Below, piece after piece: positions 31,504 through 40,300 of a stretch of DNA of 64,000 nucleotides (its first letter is position 1; each line of letters starts with the position of its first letter). The position numbers were made by a program, and so were the translations under genes. The notes beneath the pieces are model-generated. The model was given only the letters and a program-made list of their open reading frames with translations, had not been told where the DNA came from and ran no database searches. The stretch lies in contig NZ_FYAK01000005.1 in NCBI RefSeq assembly GCF_900185615.1, positions 169,213-233,212 of the forward strand. The letters are read 5' to 3'. Source of the DNA: Photobacterium malacitanum (GTDB taxonomy: Bacteria > Pseudomonadota > Gammaproteobacteria > Enterobacterales > Vibrionaceae).

Positions 31504-31952
31504 AAACACACTCCGCTATGAATATAACCTTGCTGATTAATGCACATTTGCACCTGATTATTATTAGTGGCAGTAAAGCTGATCTCGCACCCGGTCATAC
31601 ACTGGCGCTCACCTTGGGCATTGAGGGGCTGCCCAAGTAAATTAAAAGCAATAAAATAGTGGGGGGTGATCGTAACCTGATCGTTGGTGGTTATAAGATA
31701 ATTGGCAGCAGTTTGCTGAGTAGCACAACCAAATAACGACTCAGTGATGGTCAAAGAGGCACAGGCTAACTGTTGCTGTTGCATGGCGCTAATTTGAATT
31801 TGACGAGCGATTGAGATCGCTTGATCGCGAATTAGCTCAGCGCTAAAACTTGATTGAGACGCATAACGACTGGCAGCCGTAACAGAAATAATGGCTAATA
31901 CAATGATCACCATCACCAGTTCAATTAAGGTGAACCCTTGTTGTCGCGCCAC
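31500..31952 (-). CDS. mshC: MSHA minor pilin MshC
   Basis: A 150-residue pilin-like protein with a short leader MARQQG and the cleavage site G|FTLIELVMVIIVLAIISVTAASRY, retaining Glu5. The C-terminal CINQQGYIHSGVC pair and CMTGCEISF suggest disulfides. It follows the major pilin gene after a 94-base gap that holds two strong hairpins, and it leads the mshCDOPQ block, whose genes overlap one another. Confidence 0.88.
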   Translation of the reverse strand: MARQQGFTLIELVMVIIVLAIISVTAASRYASQSSFSAELIRDQAISIARQIQISAMQQQQLACASLTITESLFGCATQQTAANYLITTNDQVTITPHYFIAFNLLGQPLNAQGERQCMTGCEISFTATNNNQVQMCINQQGYIHSGVCL

Positions 31953-31974
31953 AGCGTTAACCTTTGCTAAATAG

Positions 31975-32017
31975 TATTTAATGATGCTATTTCAAATAAA
32001 AATAACATCATTAAATA
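31975..32017 (-). terminator. 18-bp hairpin downstream of mshA (attenuator or 3'-stabilising stem)
   Basis: TATTTAATGATGCTATTT (31975-31992) and AAATAACATCATTAAATA (32000-32017) are inverted repeats with a seven-base loop and one mismatch in DNA. In the minus-strand RNA that mismatch becomes a G-U pair, so the whole 18-bp stem can form. It may terminate part of the transcripts or protect the mshA message from 3' decay, giving far more pilin than MshCDOPQ. Confidence 0.7.
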
Positions 32018-32034
32018 GCGCTCCGCAGAGCGCT
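32017..32034 (-). terminator. Second hairpin directly after the mshA stop
   Basis: AGCGCTC (32017-32023) and GAGCGCT (32028-32034) form a GC-rich 7-bp stem with a four-base loop, immediately next to the larger 18-bp hairpin and 13 bases after the mshA stop. On the minus strand it is followed by ATTTAATGATG rather than a clean T-run, so it is more likely a partial terminator or RNA-end stabiliser than a full stop. Confidence 0.6.
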
Positions 32035-32046
32035 AAATGTCAGTTT

Positions 32047-32517
32047 TTATTTTGCTGGTTCAGTACAACCTGGGCCATATGTAATCGAAGTAGAAGCCGC
32101 AGCTGATGGACTTGTTGCTTGCGTGTAAGTCACGATACATGTATCAGTTGCATCGTTACTTTTGTAAGTATATTTAATTTCACCATTGGTTGGAGCAGCA
32201 ACCACTTTCCAATCATCAGCAAGACCTGTCACTGCTGCTGCTAATGCTGCCGATGTTGCTGTTGGGTAACCATAAATGATCTCGATATTATCAAAAGTAG
32301 TAGCGGCTTTAGAAACACTCTCAACACCCTGAATCGCAGCCTTACCGTAAGTGATCCCTGCTGCACCATCAATCGCACCTTTTAGGCCTTGCAGTGATGA
32401 CGCACGCGCATCGTCTTGTAAGTTCAAAAACTTTGGTGCGGCAGTAACGGCTAAAATGCCTAGAATTACAATCACCACTACCAATTCAATTAATGTAAAA
32501 CCGTTTTGACGTTTCAT
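32047..32517 (-). CDS. mshA: MSHA major pilin subunit MshA
   Basis: Type IV major pilin, 156 residues, the main subunit of the mannose-sensitive haemagglutinin pilus used for surface landing and biofilm start. The leader MKRQNG is cleaved before FTLIELVVVIVILGILAVTAAPKF, with Glu5 for polymerisation. The variable globular part is rich in Ala, Thr and Ser and ends with a Cys pair (DTCIVTY and GPGCTEPAK) that likely forms the D-region disulfide. Ser/Thr-rich stretches near the C-terminus (SPSAAASTSITYG) could be O-glycosylated; that is inference. Confidence 0.95.
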   Translation of the reverse strand: MKRQNGFTLIELVVVIVILGILAVTAAPKFLNLQDDARASSLQGLKGAIDGAAGITYGKAAIQGVESVSKAATTFDNIEIIYGYPTATSAALAAAVTGLADDWKVVAAPTNGEIKYTYKSNDATDTCIVTYTQATSPSAAASTSITYGPGCTEPAK

Positions 32518-32519
32518 AA

Positions 32520-33125
32520 CTAGTCCTTTGTTTGATGTAAATTCACTTCAACTCGACCTTGAGTCGGTATGTAAGTAAATGAATGCCCGGCAATAACATT
32601 GATTGCATCGAAGCGATAATTGCTAACGGTTGCTAGCTGATAATAACGACACCGTTGTTCGCCATATTGGCGTTCAACGGTGGCGAAAAAAGCATATTTC
32701 CCCATTGCCGCATCAGCACTAATCGCTGTTGCTAACGGTGCGGGCTGTAATAAATGGCTGATTAAATCAACACAATCTTGAGCTGTTATGTGATTGACGT
32801 TAACAGTGTTACTGGTTAACAATGCAAACGGATAACCAATCAATACTGACTGCTTGGCTGTCATTGGCGTTAATTTAAAAACACTACCATCATAATTTAC
32901 AATATTATTATCCTTAGCCATTTGAGGACGACCATCTGTTTCCCACTGCATTCGCGCAGAAAGAACCGCCGTCGAAAAATTACCACTAATAGTTACAATA
33001 GCGGCTTGTTTAGCTTGCTGAATAATATTAATTAGTCGTGGTAACGCGAAGGCGATTAATAAACTAATCATGGCCATCACAATAATTAATTCAATAAATG
33101 ACCAGCTTTTATGTTGGGTTGACAA
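32520..33125 (-). CDS. mshB: MSHA minor pilin MshB
   Basis: A 201-residue pilin-like protein directly before mshA. The mid-region SGNFSTAVLSARMQWE and the HITAQDCVDLISHLLQ block fit MshB. The start is TTG at 33125, with AGGA seven bases upstream. The prepilin cleavage site is abnormal: the sequence reads HKS|WSFIELIIVMAMISLL, so Ser replaces the usual Gly at -1 and Trp replaces Phe at +1 when Glu is placed at +5. The hydrophobic helix is otherwise normal. Confidence 0.85.
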   Translation of the reverse strand: MSTQHKSWSFIELIIVMAMISLLIAFALPRLINIIQQAKQAAIVTISGNFSTAVLSARMQWETDGRPQMAKDNNIVNYDGSVFKLTPMTAKQSVLIGYPFALLTSNTVNVNHITAQDCVDLISHLLQPAPLATAISADAAMGKYAFFATVERQYGEQRCRYYQLATVSNYRFDAINVIAGHSFTYIPTQGRVEVNLHQTKD

Positions 33126-33398
33126 TAGTTATTCCTAACAACATAAACTGTCAAAAATCTATTCGAATATTTTCTCACCTTGTCAAAATATTGCCAGCAA
33201 TTTTTTGTAACCATTTAATTTAAATAGAAAATAAACAGGAAAAATACCTATTAATACTATTGGTATTCCATTTTAGAATGGCAGGGGTGTTATATTTAAC
33301 ATTAACCATTAATTAAATAGTTAATATAATTATTAGTAGTAAATTAATATTTTAATCAATTACAAAAAATAACATTAGCGCACCACATTTTATAAATA
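33126..33398. promoter_or_regulatory. AT-rich gap where mshF is expected; probable mshBA leader
   Basis: In Vibrio cholerae mshF lies between mshG and mshB; here the 273 bases hold no open frame of that size. The stretch is strongly AT-rich. Two small stems are visible, AATACC/GGTATT (33244-33268) and CCATT/AATGG (33269-33282); on the minus strand the first is followed by TTTCC, a weak terminator-like signal for the mshI-G transcript. A promoter for mshBA is expected here, but I cannot point to convincing -35 and -10 boxes. Confidence 0.5.
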
Positions 33399-34622
33399 TC
33401 AGCCACTATTAGCGACATCCAGCATTCCCCACATCGGTAAGAAAATACCCAGCGCCAGTAATAACACCATTGCCGATACCACTAATAATAATAGTGGCTC
33501 AATACGCGCAGTAAGCGTGGTGAGATCATAATCAACTTCGCGCTCGTAAAAATCAGCCGCTTCTAATAACAAATCATCAATTTGACCCGTTTCTTCACCG
33601 ACGGCGATCATCTGTAACACTAACGGTGTGAAAATTTCAGTCTTTGCCGCAGTGGTGGCAATACTTGAACCACTTTCAATCCCCAATTTCATGTCCAATA
33701 ACCGCTGCTCTAAAAAACGATTATCTAATGCTTCAGCGGCCATTTTTAAGGCCTGATTAAGTGGTAATCCCGCTCGTACCATTAATGCAAAGGTACGTGA
33801 AAAACGTGCCATCAAGGCGCGATTAACAATACTACCAACAATCGGTACGCGTAGTCGCCACAGATCCCACCGCTGTTGACCTGTAACTGTATTGCGCCAC
33901 AAACGAATACCTCCCCATGTTACGCTCCCAAAAATAATCATTAGCGGCCAATAATGAACAAACACATTAGAAGTACTAATCAACACTTTGGTTGGCCACG
34001 GTAAGTCGACCCCAAAACGCGCAAACATTCCAGCAAACTGCGGAATGACTTGCGTATTTAACACCACCAGCGCCAATCCAATCGCCACCATCACAAACAT
34101 TGGATAGCGCATGGCTGATTTTATTTGACGCCGAGTATCCATTTCTTGCTGATAATAATTCGCTAGCTGCAATAGGGTCTGATCTAAACGACCTGTATTT
34201 TCACCAACATGGATCATCGATACAAACAAATCAGAAAACACTCGTGGATGCTGCTTCATGGCGGCAGATAGTGAGTGACCATTGGTTAATTCTGCTGCAA
34301 CCTCAGCTAAAGTTGAGCGTAATAATGGGTGATTGGTGCTTTGTTCTAAACCTTTAAAAGCCCGCAACAACGGTACGCCAGCCTTGGTTAAGCTGTATAA
34401 TTGGCGACAAAAAATCACTAATATTTCAAGTGGTAACTGACGTTGCCATAAATCATTCAGCGTAAATGATGAGTGATTGCTATTGGTTGCTGGTGTGATC
34501 TCTAACGGAATAATACCTTGGCGTAACAACTGATCCGCCGCCATCGATTGAGTAACAGCATCAAGTTGACCTCGAAAAGTCTTCCCTTGTGCATTACGAC
34601 CACGATAATGAAAACGCTTCAT
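33399..34622 (-). CDS. mshG: MSHA inner-membrane platform protein MshG
   Basis: A 407-residue PilC/GspF-family platform protein that couples the MshE motor to pilin insertion. Two T2SSF domains are seen: one around LVIFCRQLYSLTKAGVPLLRAFKGLEQ and a second around FSRTFALMVRAGLPLNQALKMAAEAL, each with PxxxxMIxVGExTG-like motifs (VSMIHVGENTGRLD, LQMIAVGEETGQID). Three membrane helices are near residues 170-190, 215-235 and 375-400. It lies eight bases after mshE. Confidence 0.94.
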   Translation of the reverse strand: MKRFHYRGRNAQGKTFRGQLDAVTQSMAADQLLRQGIIPLEITPATNSNHSSFTLNDLWQRQLPLEILVIFCRQLYSLTKAGVPLLRAFKGLEQSTNHPLLRSTLAEVAAELTNGHSLSAAMKQHPRVFSDLFVSMIHVGENTGRLDQTLLQLANYYQQEMDTRRQIKSAMRYPMFVMVAIGLALVVLNTQVIPQFAGMFARFGVDLPWPTKVLISTSNVFVHYWPLMIIFGSVTWGGIRLWRNTVTGQQRWDLWRLRVPIVGSIVNRALMARFSRTFALMVRAGLPLNQALKMAAEALDNRFLEQRLLDMKLGIESGSSIATTAAKTEIFTPLVLQMIAVGEETGQIDDLLLEAADFYEREVDYDLTTLTARIEPLLLLVVSAMVLLLALGIFLPMWGMLDVANSG

Positions 34623-34629
34623 TTACAGC

Positions 34630-36345
34630 CTACCCAATTCGACAATCATCAAAGTCACCTTCAGCTAACAACATCACTTCATCTAAGCTGGTTACTCCCG
34701 CTAATGCCAGTGCTAATGCCGACTCAACCAGTGGCTTGTAACCATCACTTTCACGGGCTATTTGGCTAAACAGTACCGCATTATTATTGCGCAAGGCATC
34801 CATCATCAGTTGATCTATTTCTAATAATTCAAACACTCCAATTCGACCTTTATAGCCAGTAAAGTTACAACTTTGACAACCTTGCCCAAGCTTAAATACA
34901 TGCTGTTCATTGTCGAGTTGACGTGCTTGTAACCAGATCTTTTGCTCAGTTTCTAAGGCTGCGGTTTGCGCACAGTCTGGGCATACTCGCCGCACTAATC
35001 GCTGTGCTAATACCGCTCTAACTGCACTAGCAACCAAATAGCCTGGTGCCTGCATATCAATCATACGTAAGGCGCTATCTATCGCATTATTGGTATGTAA
35101 TGTTGAGAGTACTAAATGGCCAGTCAATGCCGCCCGCAATCCAATTTCAACCGTTTCTTGATCACGCATTTCACCGACTAAAATCACATCAGGATCTTGC
35201 CGTAAAAAAGTCCGTAAAATCGATGAAAACGTCAGCCCGATTTTATTATTTACCTGCACCTGATTCACTCGCGGTAAGCGGTATTCCACCGGATCTTCTG
35301 CAGTAATTAATTTTTTACCCGCTATATTCAGTTCGTTAAGCGCGCCATATAAGGTAGTGGTTTTACCCGAGCCTGTAGGTCCGGTAACTAAAATCATGCC
35401 ATGAGGGCGCTTTAATTGGCGTCGAATACGTACTAAAAGATCGGCTGGCATACCAACATGATCGAGATCGAGAATTCCGGCCGATTGATCCAAGAGTCGC
35501 ATCACCACCGATTCACCATATTGGACAGGCATTGTCGATAATCGAATATCAACTGAATGATCGCGTACTTTGACATTAAAACGCCCATCTTGAGGTAAAC
35601 GTTTTTCTGAAATATCAAGCCCACTCATGAGCTTAAGCCGTAGAACCAAGGCCGATGCAACACTGCTTTCATTCAATAAGGTTTCATGTAAAACACCGTC
35701 AATACGCTGCCGTATACGCAGCACATTTTCATCAGGTTCAATATGAATATCTGAGGCACCGACTTGCAACGCATCTTCAAACAATGAATTGATCAGCTTC
35801 ACCACTGTCATTTCATCATTATCTTGTTCATCAAACCCAAAACCGTAATGTTGTTGGGTTTGATGCTCTGCGTTAAGTTGTTCAGCAAACGAGGCAATTT
35901 CTTTGGTGCGACGATAGTAACGATCAAACGCAGTGATCAATTGCCGCTCTGGCGCGATCACAAACTCTACTTGATAGTGATGTAATTGGTTGAGCAGTGC
36001 TTCTTGCATCGCCAGATCGGCGGGGTCACTCATCGCAACCCGTACTCTCTCACCGCGGCGACTGATCACTAAAGCACGTAACCGCCGTGCATGAACCTCT
36101 GACAGCAAGTTCACCACCTCGCTAGCCACCACTATTCGAGTCAGATCGACCAACGGAATATCTAATTGCTGGGCTAAAAATTGCAGCAGTTGTTGTTCAC
36201 TCAGAAATCCCATTCCAATTAAGGTATCACCGAGCTTACGTCCAGTGATTTGTTGTTGATTCAGAGCTTGATCCAGTTGCTGCTGCGCAATAATGTGCTC
36301 ATCCACCAACAGATCACCTAAACGCTTACGTAATCGAATTTGCAT
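34630..36345 (-). CDS. mshE: MSHA extension ATPase MshE (c-di-GMP receptor)
   Basis: A 571-residue GspE/PilB-type hexameric ATPase powering pilus extension. The N-terminal MshEN domain (about 1-145) carries two tandem c-di-GMP motifs, RLGDLLVDEHII (residue 8 onward) and KLGDTLIGMGFL; in the first the usual Gly is His17. Walker A is GPTGSGKTTTLYGAL, the Asp/Glu box and Walker B DPDVILVGEMRDQETVE and the His box are intact. The zinc-type cysteines (CPDC and CQSC) are present. In V. cholerae c-di-GMP binding to this domain promotes MSHA piliation. Confidence 0.95.
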   Translation of the reverse strand: MQIRLRKRLGDLLVDEHIIAQQQLDQALNQQQITGRKLGDTLIGMGFLSEQQLLQFLAQQLDIPLVDLTRIVVASEVVNLLSEVHARRLRALVISRRGERVRVAMSDPADLAMQEALLNQLHHYQVEFVIAPERQLITAFDRYYRRTKEIASFAEQLNAEHQTQQHYGFGFDEQDNDEMTVVKLINSLFEDALQVGASDIHIEPDENVLRIRQRIDGVLHETLLNESSVASALVLRLKLMSGLDISEKRLPQDGRFNVKVRDHSVDIRLSTMPVQYGESVVMRLLDQSAGILDLDHVGMPADLLVRIRRQLKRPHGMILVTGPTGSGKTTTLYGALNELNIAGKKLITAEDPVEYRLPRVNQVQVNNKIGLTFSSILRTFLRQDPDVILVGEMRDQETVEIGLRAALTGHLVLSTLHTNNAIDSALRMIDMQAPGYLVASAVRAVLAQRLVRRVCPDCAQTAALETEQKIWLQARQLDNEQHVFKLGQGCQSCNFTGYKGRIGVFELLEIDQLMMDALRNNNAVLFSQIARESDGYKPLVESALALALAGVTSLDEVMLLAEGDFDDCRIG

Positions 36346-36348
36346 CTG

Positions 36349-37467
36349 TTAGCTCCTTTTGGTCTGTAGCGCCATTATGCGTTGCTGAATAAATTGTTGT
36401 GACGCTGACGACAGCCCACCATGGGTTAATCCGTTACGATAAGCAGCCAATGCTAACGCTGGTTGCTGATTGCGCTCTTGAGCGATGGCTAATCCCAACC
36501 ACCAACGACCGTCCGTTGGATCATGACGTAACAATTGTTGATAACTCGCAAGGGCGACCTCGGTATGATTTAATTGCTGTGCCAATCCTGCTCGCATTGC
36601 TAAAAAAGCCACTGAATCAACATTCTTTGGTTGCTGTAAGACCACAAATGCAGCTTGCTGTTGTTGTTCATTAACCAGTAATTTAGCCAATGTTAACCGT
36701 AACTCGGTATTGTTAGGTTGCAGCTGTAATCCTTGCTGCAATATCGTCACCGCTTGGCGATCATTCCCACGGCCATAATATAATGCTGCCAGTTTTTGCC
36801 TTGCCGTCACCCATTGCGGACGATACTTTAATACCGCTTCAAGATGGATGATCCCTTGGCGGCTATTTGCCTGACGCAACGCTTTTTGTGCTTTACGGTA
36901 TTCAACATCTGCCAATTGTGATGCTGTTAACGCTACCGTTTGAATTGATAATCGACTCGGTAATGGTTTTGGCTCTGGCTTCACCGCTGGCGGCGACGCA
37001 ACAGCGATATTTTTCTGTTGCTCTGCTAATGCATGTTGATAACCACTGTCGTAACCTTGCTCATATGAACTGGCAAGCTCTTGTTCAATCTCTACTGTTT
37101 CAACCGCCGGCTCAGCCACGGGCAACTCAGCTAAAGATGATTTCACATCCACTACGGCGACATTGGGTGTCACAGATGTAATTGCTGCCGCCACAACGGC
37201 TGGTTGTACCGACCTTGTTGCTGGTATTGGTGCTACCTCAGGCCGTGATATAACCGCTATTTTTTTAGTCGTCACTGGTGTAGATTGATACCAACTTTTA
37301 CTAAGCACGATAATTATCGCGATCACTAACAATCCGATAATGATCGCCACAATAGTGCGATGACGATGAGTCGGTATTGGTTTTATCGTTGCTGGCTCTA
37401 ATGCTATATCTGCAGCATGGGACTGTTGTTGTGCTAAAGCACTCAGGCGACGATTTAGCTCACTCAT
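36349..37467 (-). CDS. mshN: MSHA biogenesis TPR protein MshN
   Basis: A 372-residue protein with one membrane helix (about 38-58, TIVAIIIGLLVIAIIIVLSKSW with a basic flank), a Pro/Val/Ala-rich periplasmic linker and a C-terminal run of tetratricopeptide repeats (AVLKYRPQWVTARQKLAALYYGRGNDRQAV and following). It probably scaffolds pilus assembly in the periplasm. I chose the ATG at 37467, which overlaps the mshM stop as ATGA and has GGA seven bases upstream; the frame stays open ten codons further to 37497. Confidence 0.88.
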   Translation of the reverse strand: MSELNRRLSALAQQQSHAADIALEPATIKPIPTHRHRTIVAIIIGLLVIAIIIVLSKSWYQSTPVTTKKIAVISRPEVAPIPATRSVQPAVVAAAITSVTPNVAVVDVKSSLAELPVAEPAVETVEIEQELASSYEQGYDSGYQHALAEQQKNIAVASPPAVKPEPKPLPSRLSIQTVALTASQLADVEYRKAQKALRQANSRQGIIHLEAVLKYRPQWVTARQKLAALYYGRGNDRQAVTILQQGLQLQPNNTELRLTLAKLLVNEQQQQAAFVVLQQPKNVDSVAFLAMRAGLAQQLNHTEVALASYQQLLRHDPTDGRWWLGLAIAQERNQQPALALAAYRNGLTHGGLSSASQQFIQQRIMALQTKRS

Positions 37468-38312
37468 AAATATTTCCATCTCAGCCATTGCCACCACAAC
37501 CGACTTGATTGTCGAGCAGCCACAGTATCAGCAATCGCAATATTAATATCTTGTCGACAAATACATTGCCGTTGGTGGCTATAAGCCGCTAATAGGGCTT
37601 TATGTGCCAATTGGTTAATCAACCTTGGAATACCGCCACTGGCAAACCAAATCGCTCGCGATTGAGCGATGGAAAATAACGGAGAATGGCAACCCGCGAC
37701 CGATAATCGATGTGCAATATAAGCCACAACTTCAGCCTCATTTAAGGCTAATAACGTCGCTCGAAAAGTGATCCGTTGTTGCAATTGACGTAACTGATGC
37801 GCTGCTAAGCGTTGATCGAGTTCAGGCTGTCCAATTAACACGATATGAAGTAATTTTTCTGATTCCGTTTCAAGATTACCCAATAAACGGATCATTTCGA
37901 GCGCATCATCAGTCAATGCTTGTGCTTCATCGATCACCACTACCACCGCGCGACCTTTGGCTTTGCGATGCAATAATTGGTCATGAATATCAACCGTTAG
38001 TCGATGCTGTTCGGTGTCGATATTAATCCCTAATTCATCGGCTAATGCCACCTGCAAACTGAGTCCACACTGAGCTGGTGTCGGTAAATAAACCAGATCA
38101 TACTGAGGAGGTAAGCGATTGATCAACATACGACAAACGAGAGTTTTTCCTGTTCCCACCTCACCAGATAACTGCATAATTCCTTCGCCCATCGCCAACC
38201 CAGCTAGCACAGTCTCGATAGCGGTTAAATGGGTTGGCAAAGCATGAAATAAAGCGGTATTAGGAGTTAATGAAAACGGTGCTTGTTTAAATTCGAAATG
38301 CGATAAATACAT
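37464..38312 (-). CDS. mshM: MSHA AAA+ ATPase MshM
   Basis: A 282-residue ExeA/GspA-like AAA+ ATPase. Walker A is GEVGTGKTLVCRML (near residue 50), Walker B VVVIDEAQAL, and the C-terminal part holds the sensor motif GGIPRLINQLAHKALLAAYS. The family helps insert or position the secretin through the wall. The N-terminal YLSHFEFKQAPFSLTPNTALF is typical of this group. It lies between mshL and mshN and overlaps the latter. Confidence 0.92.
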   Translation of the reverse strand: MYLSHFEFKQAPFSLTPNTALFHALPTHLTAIETVLAGLAMGEGIMQLSGEVGTGKTLVCRMLINRLPPQYDLVYLPTPAQCGLSLQVALADELGINIDTEQHRLTVDIHDQLLHRKAKGRAVVVVIDEAQALTDDALEMIRLLGNLETESEKLLHIVLIGQPELDQRLAAHQLRQLQQRITFRATLLALNEAEVVAYIAHRLSVAGCHSPLFSIAQSRAIWFASGGIPRLINQLAHKALLAAYSHQRQCICRQDINIAIADTVAARQSSRLWWQWLRWKYL

Positions 38313-38315
38313 CAG

Positions 38316-39959
38316 TTATTTAGGTTCCGGAAACCATTCATTAACCAATGTTCGCGAACGCTCGATCTGTTGTTGCCAGGTTTGATCACTGATCACGGTT
38401 GGCTTTAATAAAATCACCAATTCGGTTTTTTGCTTCACTTTATTAATATTTCGAAATAGGTTACCCACTACAGGGATATCACCCAGTAAAGGGACTTTTG
38501 CGACTTGATCTGTCATCGCGGTTTTCATCAAACCACCAATGACCACCACATCACCACTGCGAGCGTGAATGATAGAGTCAGATTCTCGAATGGTACTTTT
38601 GGCTAATGGCAATTGATAAACACCAAACTTTTCACCTAAATCAACCGCTTTGATTTCATTTTTAATATCAACCACTGCAGGATGCACATGCAATAGCACT
38701 CCACCTTGATCATCAATTTGCGGAGTCACATCCAGTGAAATACCAGAGAAAAAGGGGGTTAATTCAATATCTGGCGCAGCAGTACTGTTATCACCAGAAA
38801 CATTACTGCTTGAAACATTGGTGACAAAATATTCATCACCACCGACTTTGATCACCGCTTTTTGATTATTAGCCGCGGTCACCCGTGGGCTTGATAACAC
38901 ATTAAGATCACCTTGAGTTTCAAGAAAACTCAGTACCGAGGTGAAATTACCGTCACTAATGGTGATATTTGTTTGACCGCCTAATAGATTTGAAATCGCG
39001 TTACCGCCAGGCAATGCAGCAATGGCACTGGCATCCACAATCGGCGTTGTTCCCACCACAATATCGGTGCCACCAATACTACGAGTGATATTTTGCCAAT
39101 TAATCCCCTGCTGATAGCTATCATTGAGCGTCACTTCCATGATCTTGGCTTCTAATACCACCTGACGTACTAGCCGCTGCTGTGAAATTCCCAGAAATTG
39201 TTTTACTTCACGTAATTCATTTGGAAATGCACGCACCGAAATTAAGCCAGCTTGCGGTGATACCATCACATTACGGCCATCACCATGTCCAATCATGCCA
39301 CGAACGACTTTTTCTAATTGTTGCCAAAAGTCACTCTCAGAGCGGGTCTTGATGGTGGTGCCACCGGTAGTGGTACTCACGCCTTCTATCGCAGTATCAC
39401 CACTATCATCTGAGTTTGAGTTTTCACTACTGTTATTAGCAATAGAGCCGGTAGTAATCGAGGTTAACGACACCCCTTGACGTTGCAACTGCAAATAATC
39501 GACAGTAATAATCTCGGTCCGTAATGTTGCAGGAAACACCTGAATAATATTGCCTTTACGTGCAATGCTATAACCATAAACATCATCGACAACATCCAAT
39601 ACCTCATCAAGAGTGACATCGGTTAATTGCAGACTGATCAGACCGCTTACACCTGGATGAATCACAATATTAAACGGCGTGCCTTGGACCAAACTTGAAA
39701 AAAATGCATTGGCATCAACGTTACGTGCATTAACACGAAAACGTTTTTCAAGCGCTTGCTGTGATTGCAAGTCATGGCTATCTAATGCTGGCATCAGATC
39801 ACTATTAACCGCTGCGGGCAACTCAAACGCAGGTTGACTAACCGCATCATTAGCTGCTTGATTAAGTGCTTGTTTAATCGCAACTGGCGACTGATGTCCC
39901 ATTTGAGTTGAACACCCGACTAAGGAAGCGATAACTGCACCAAGTATGATACGTTGCAT
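38316..39959 (-). CDS. mshL: MSHA outer-membrane secretin MshL
   Basis: A 547-residue secretin forming the outer-membrane pore for the pilus. The lipoprotein signal peptide ends at the lipobox LVGC (Cys16). An STN-type domain (about 75-150) and a Ser/Asn-rich loop (about 180-215) precede the secretin core with VVLEAKIMEVTLNDSYQQGINW, LNVLSSPRVTAANNQKAVIKVG and the C-terminal GGLMKTAMTDQVAKVPLLGDIPVVGNLF. I chose ATG 39959 because AAGGG lies upstream and the signal peptide starts there; a GTG at 39977 overlaps mshK and adds six residues. Confidence 0.95.
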   Translation of the reverse strand: MQRIILGAVIASLVGCSTQMGHQSPVAIKQALNQAANDAVSQPAFELPAAVNSDLMPALDSHDLQSQQALEKRFRVNARNVDANAFFSSLVQGTPFNIVIHPGVSGLISLQLTDVTLDEVLDVVDDVYGYSIARKGNIIQVFPATLRTEIITVDYLQLQRQGVSLTSITTGSIANNSSENSNSDDSGDTAIEGVSTTTGGTTIKTRSESDFWQQLEKVVRGMIGHGDGRNVMVSPQAGLISVRAFPNELREVKQFLGISQQRLVRQVVLEAKIMEVTLNDSYQQGINWQNITRSIGGTDIVVGTTPIVDASAIAALPGGNAISNLLGGQTNITISDGNFTSVLSFLETQGDLNVLSSPRVTAANNQKAVIKVGGDEYFVTNVSSSNVSGDNSTAAPDIELTPFFSGISLDVTPQIDDQGGVLLHVHPAVVDIKNEIKAVDLGEKFGVYQLPLAKSTIRESDSIIHARSGDVVVIGGLMKTAMTDQVAKVPLLGDIPVVGNLFRNINKVKQKTELVILLKPTVISDQTWQQQIERSRTLVNEWFPEPK

Positions 39960-39973
39960 TGTTTTATGGCCCT

Positions 39974-40300
39974 TCACTGCTTAATGTTTGTGCTAAACAA
40001 TGACAATTGCCACTGCTTTTGATTGCGGGTTAATACCACTGAACTGTCACTGATACGACTGACGCTGTAGCCTCTAATAACACTGCCAACGGTGACAGTT
40101 TTACCGCTTAACGTGGCTCGACAAGCTTGAGGGTCACAAATAACACTCTGTAATTGTGGCAATAAGGGAGTAGACACGGTGACTGATGATGATTTTTTTT
40201 GCCACCCTAATGGCGCGGTGGGATCTTGCTGAGCGTGTATATTTGCCGCAAACAATAACCCACTAACGCCAACGCCAGTAACGATATATTTAACCACCAA
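39974..40300 (-). CDS. mshK: MSHA biogenesis protein MshK
   Basis: A 108-residue periplasmic protein with a signal-like N-terminus (YIVTGVGVSGLLFAANIHAQQDPTAPLGW). The DPTAPLGW motif followed by LQSVICDPQACRATLSGKTVTVG is typical of MshK, a PilP-like piece that may link the inner-membrane complex to the secretin. The two nearby Cys are likely a disulfide. It overlaps mshJ by 11 bases, and its stop is used just before the mshL start. Confidence 0.85.
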   Translation of the reverse strand: MVVKYIVTGVGVSGLLFAANIHAQQDPTAPLGWQKKSSSVTVSTPLLPQLQSVICDPQACRATLSGKTVTVGSVIRGYSVSRISDSSVVLTRNQKQWQLSLFSTNIKQ

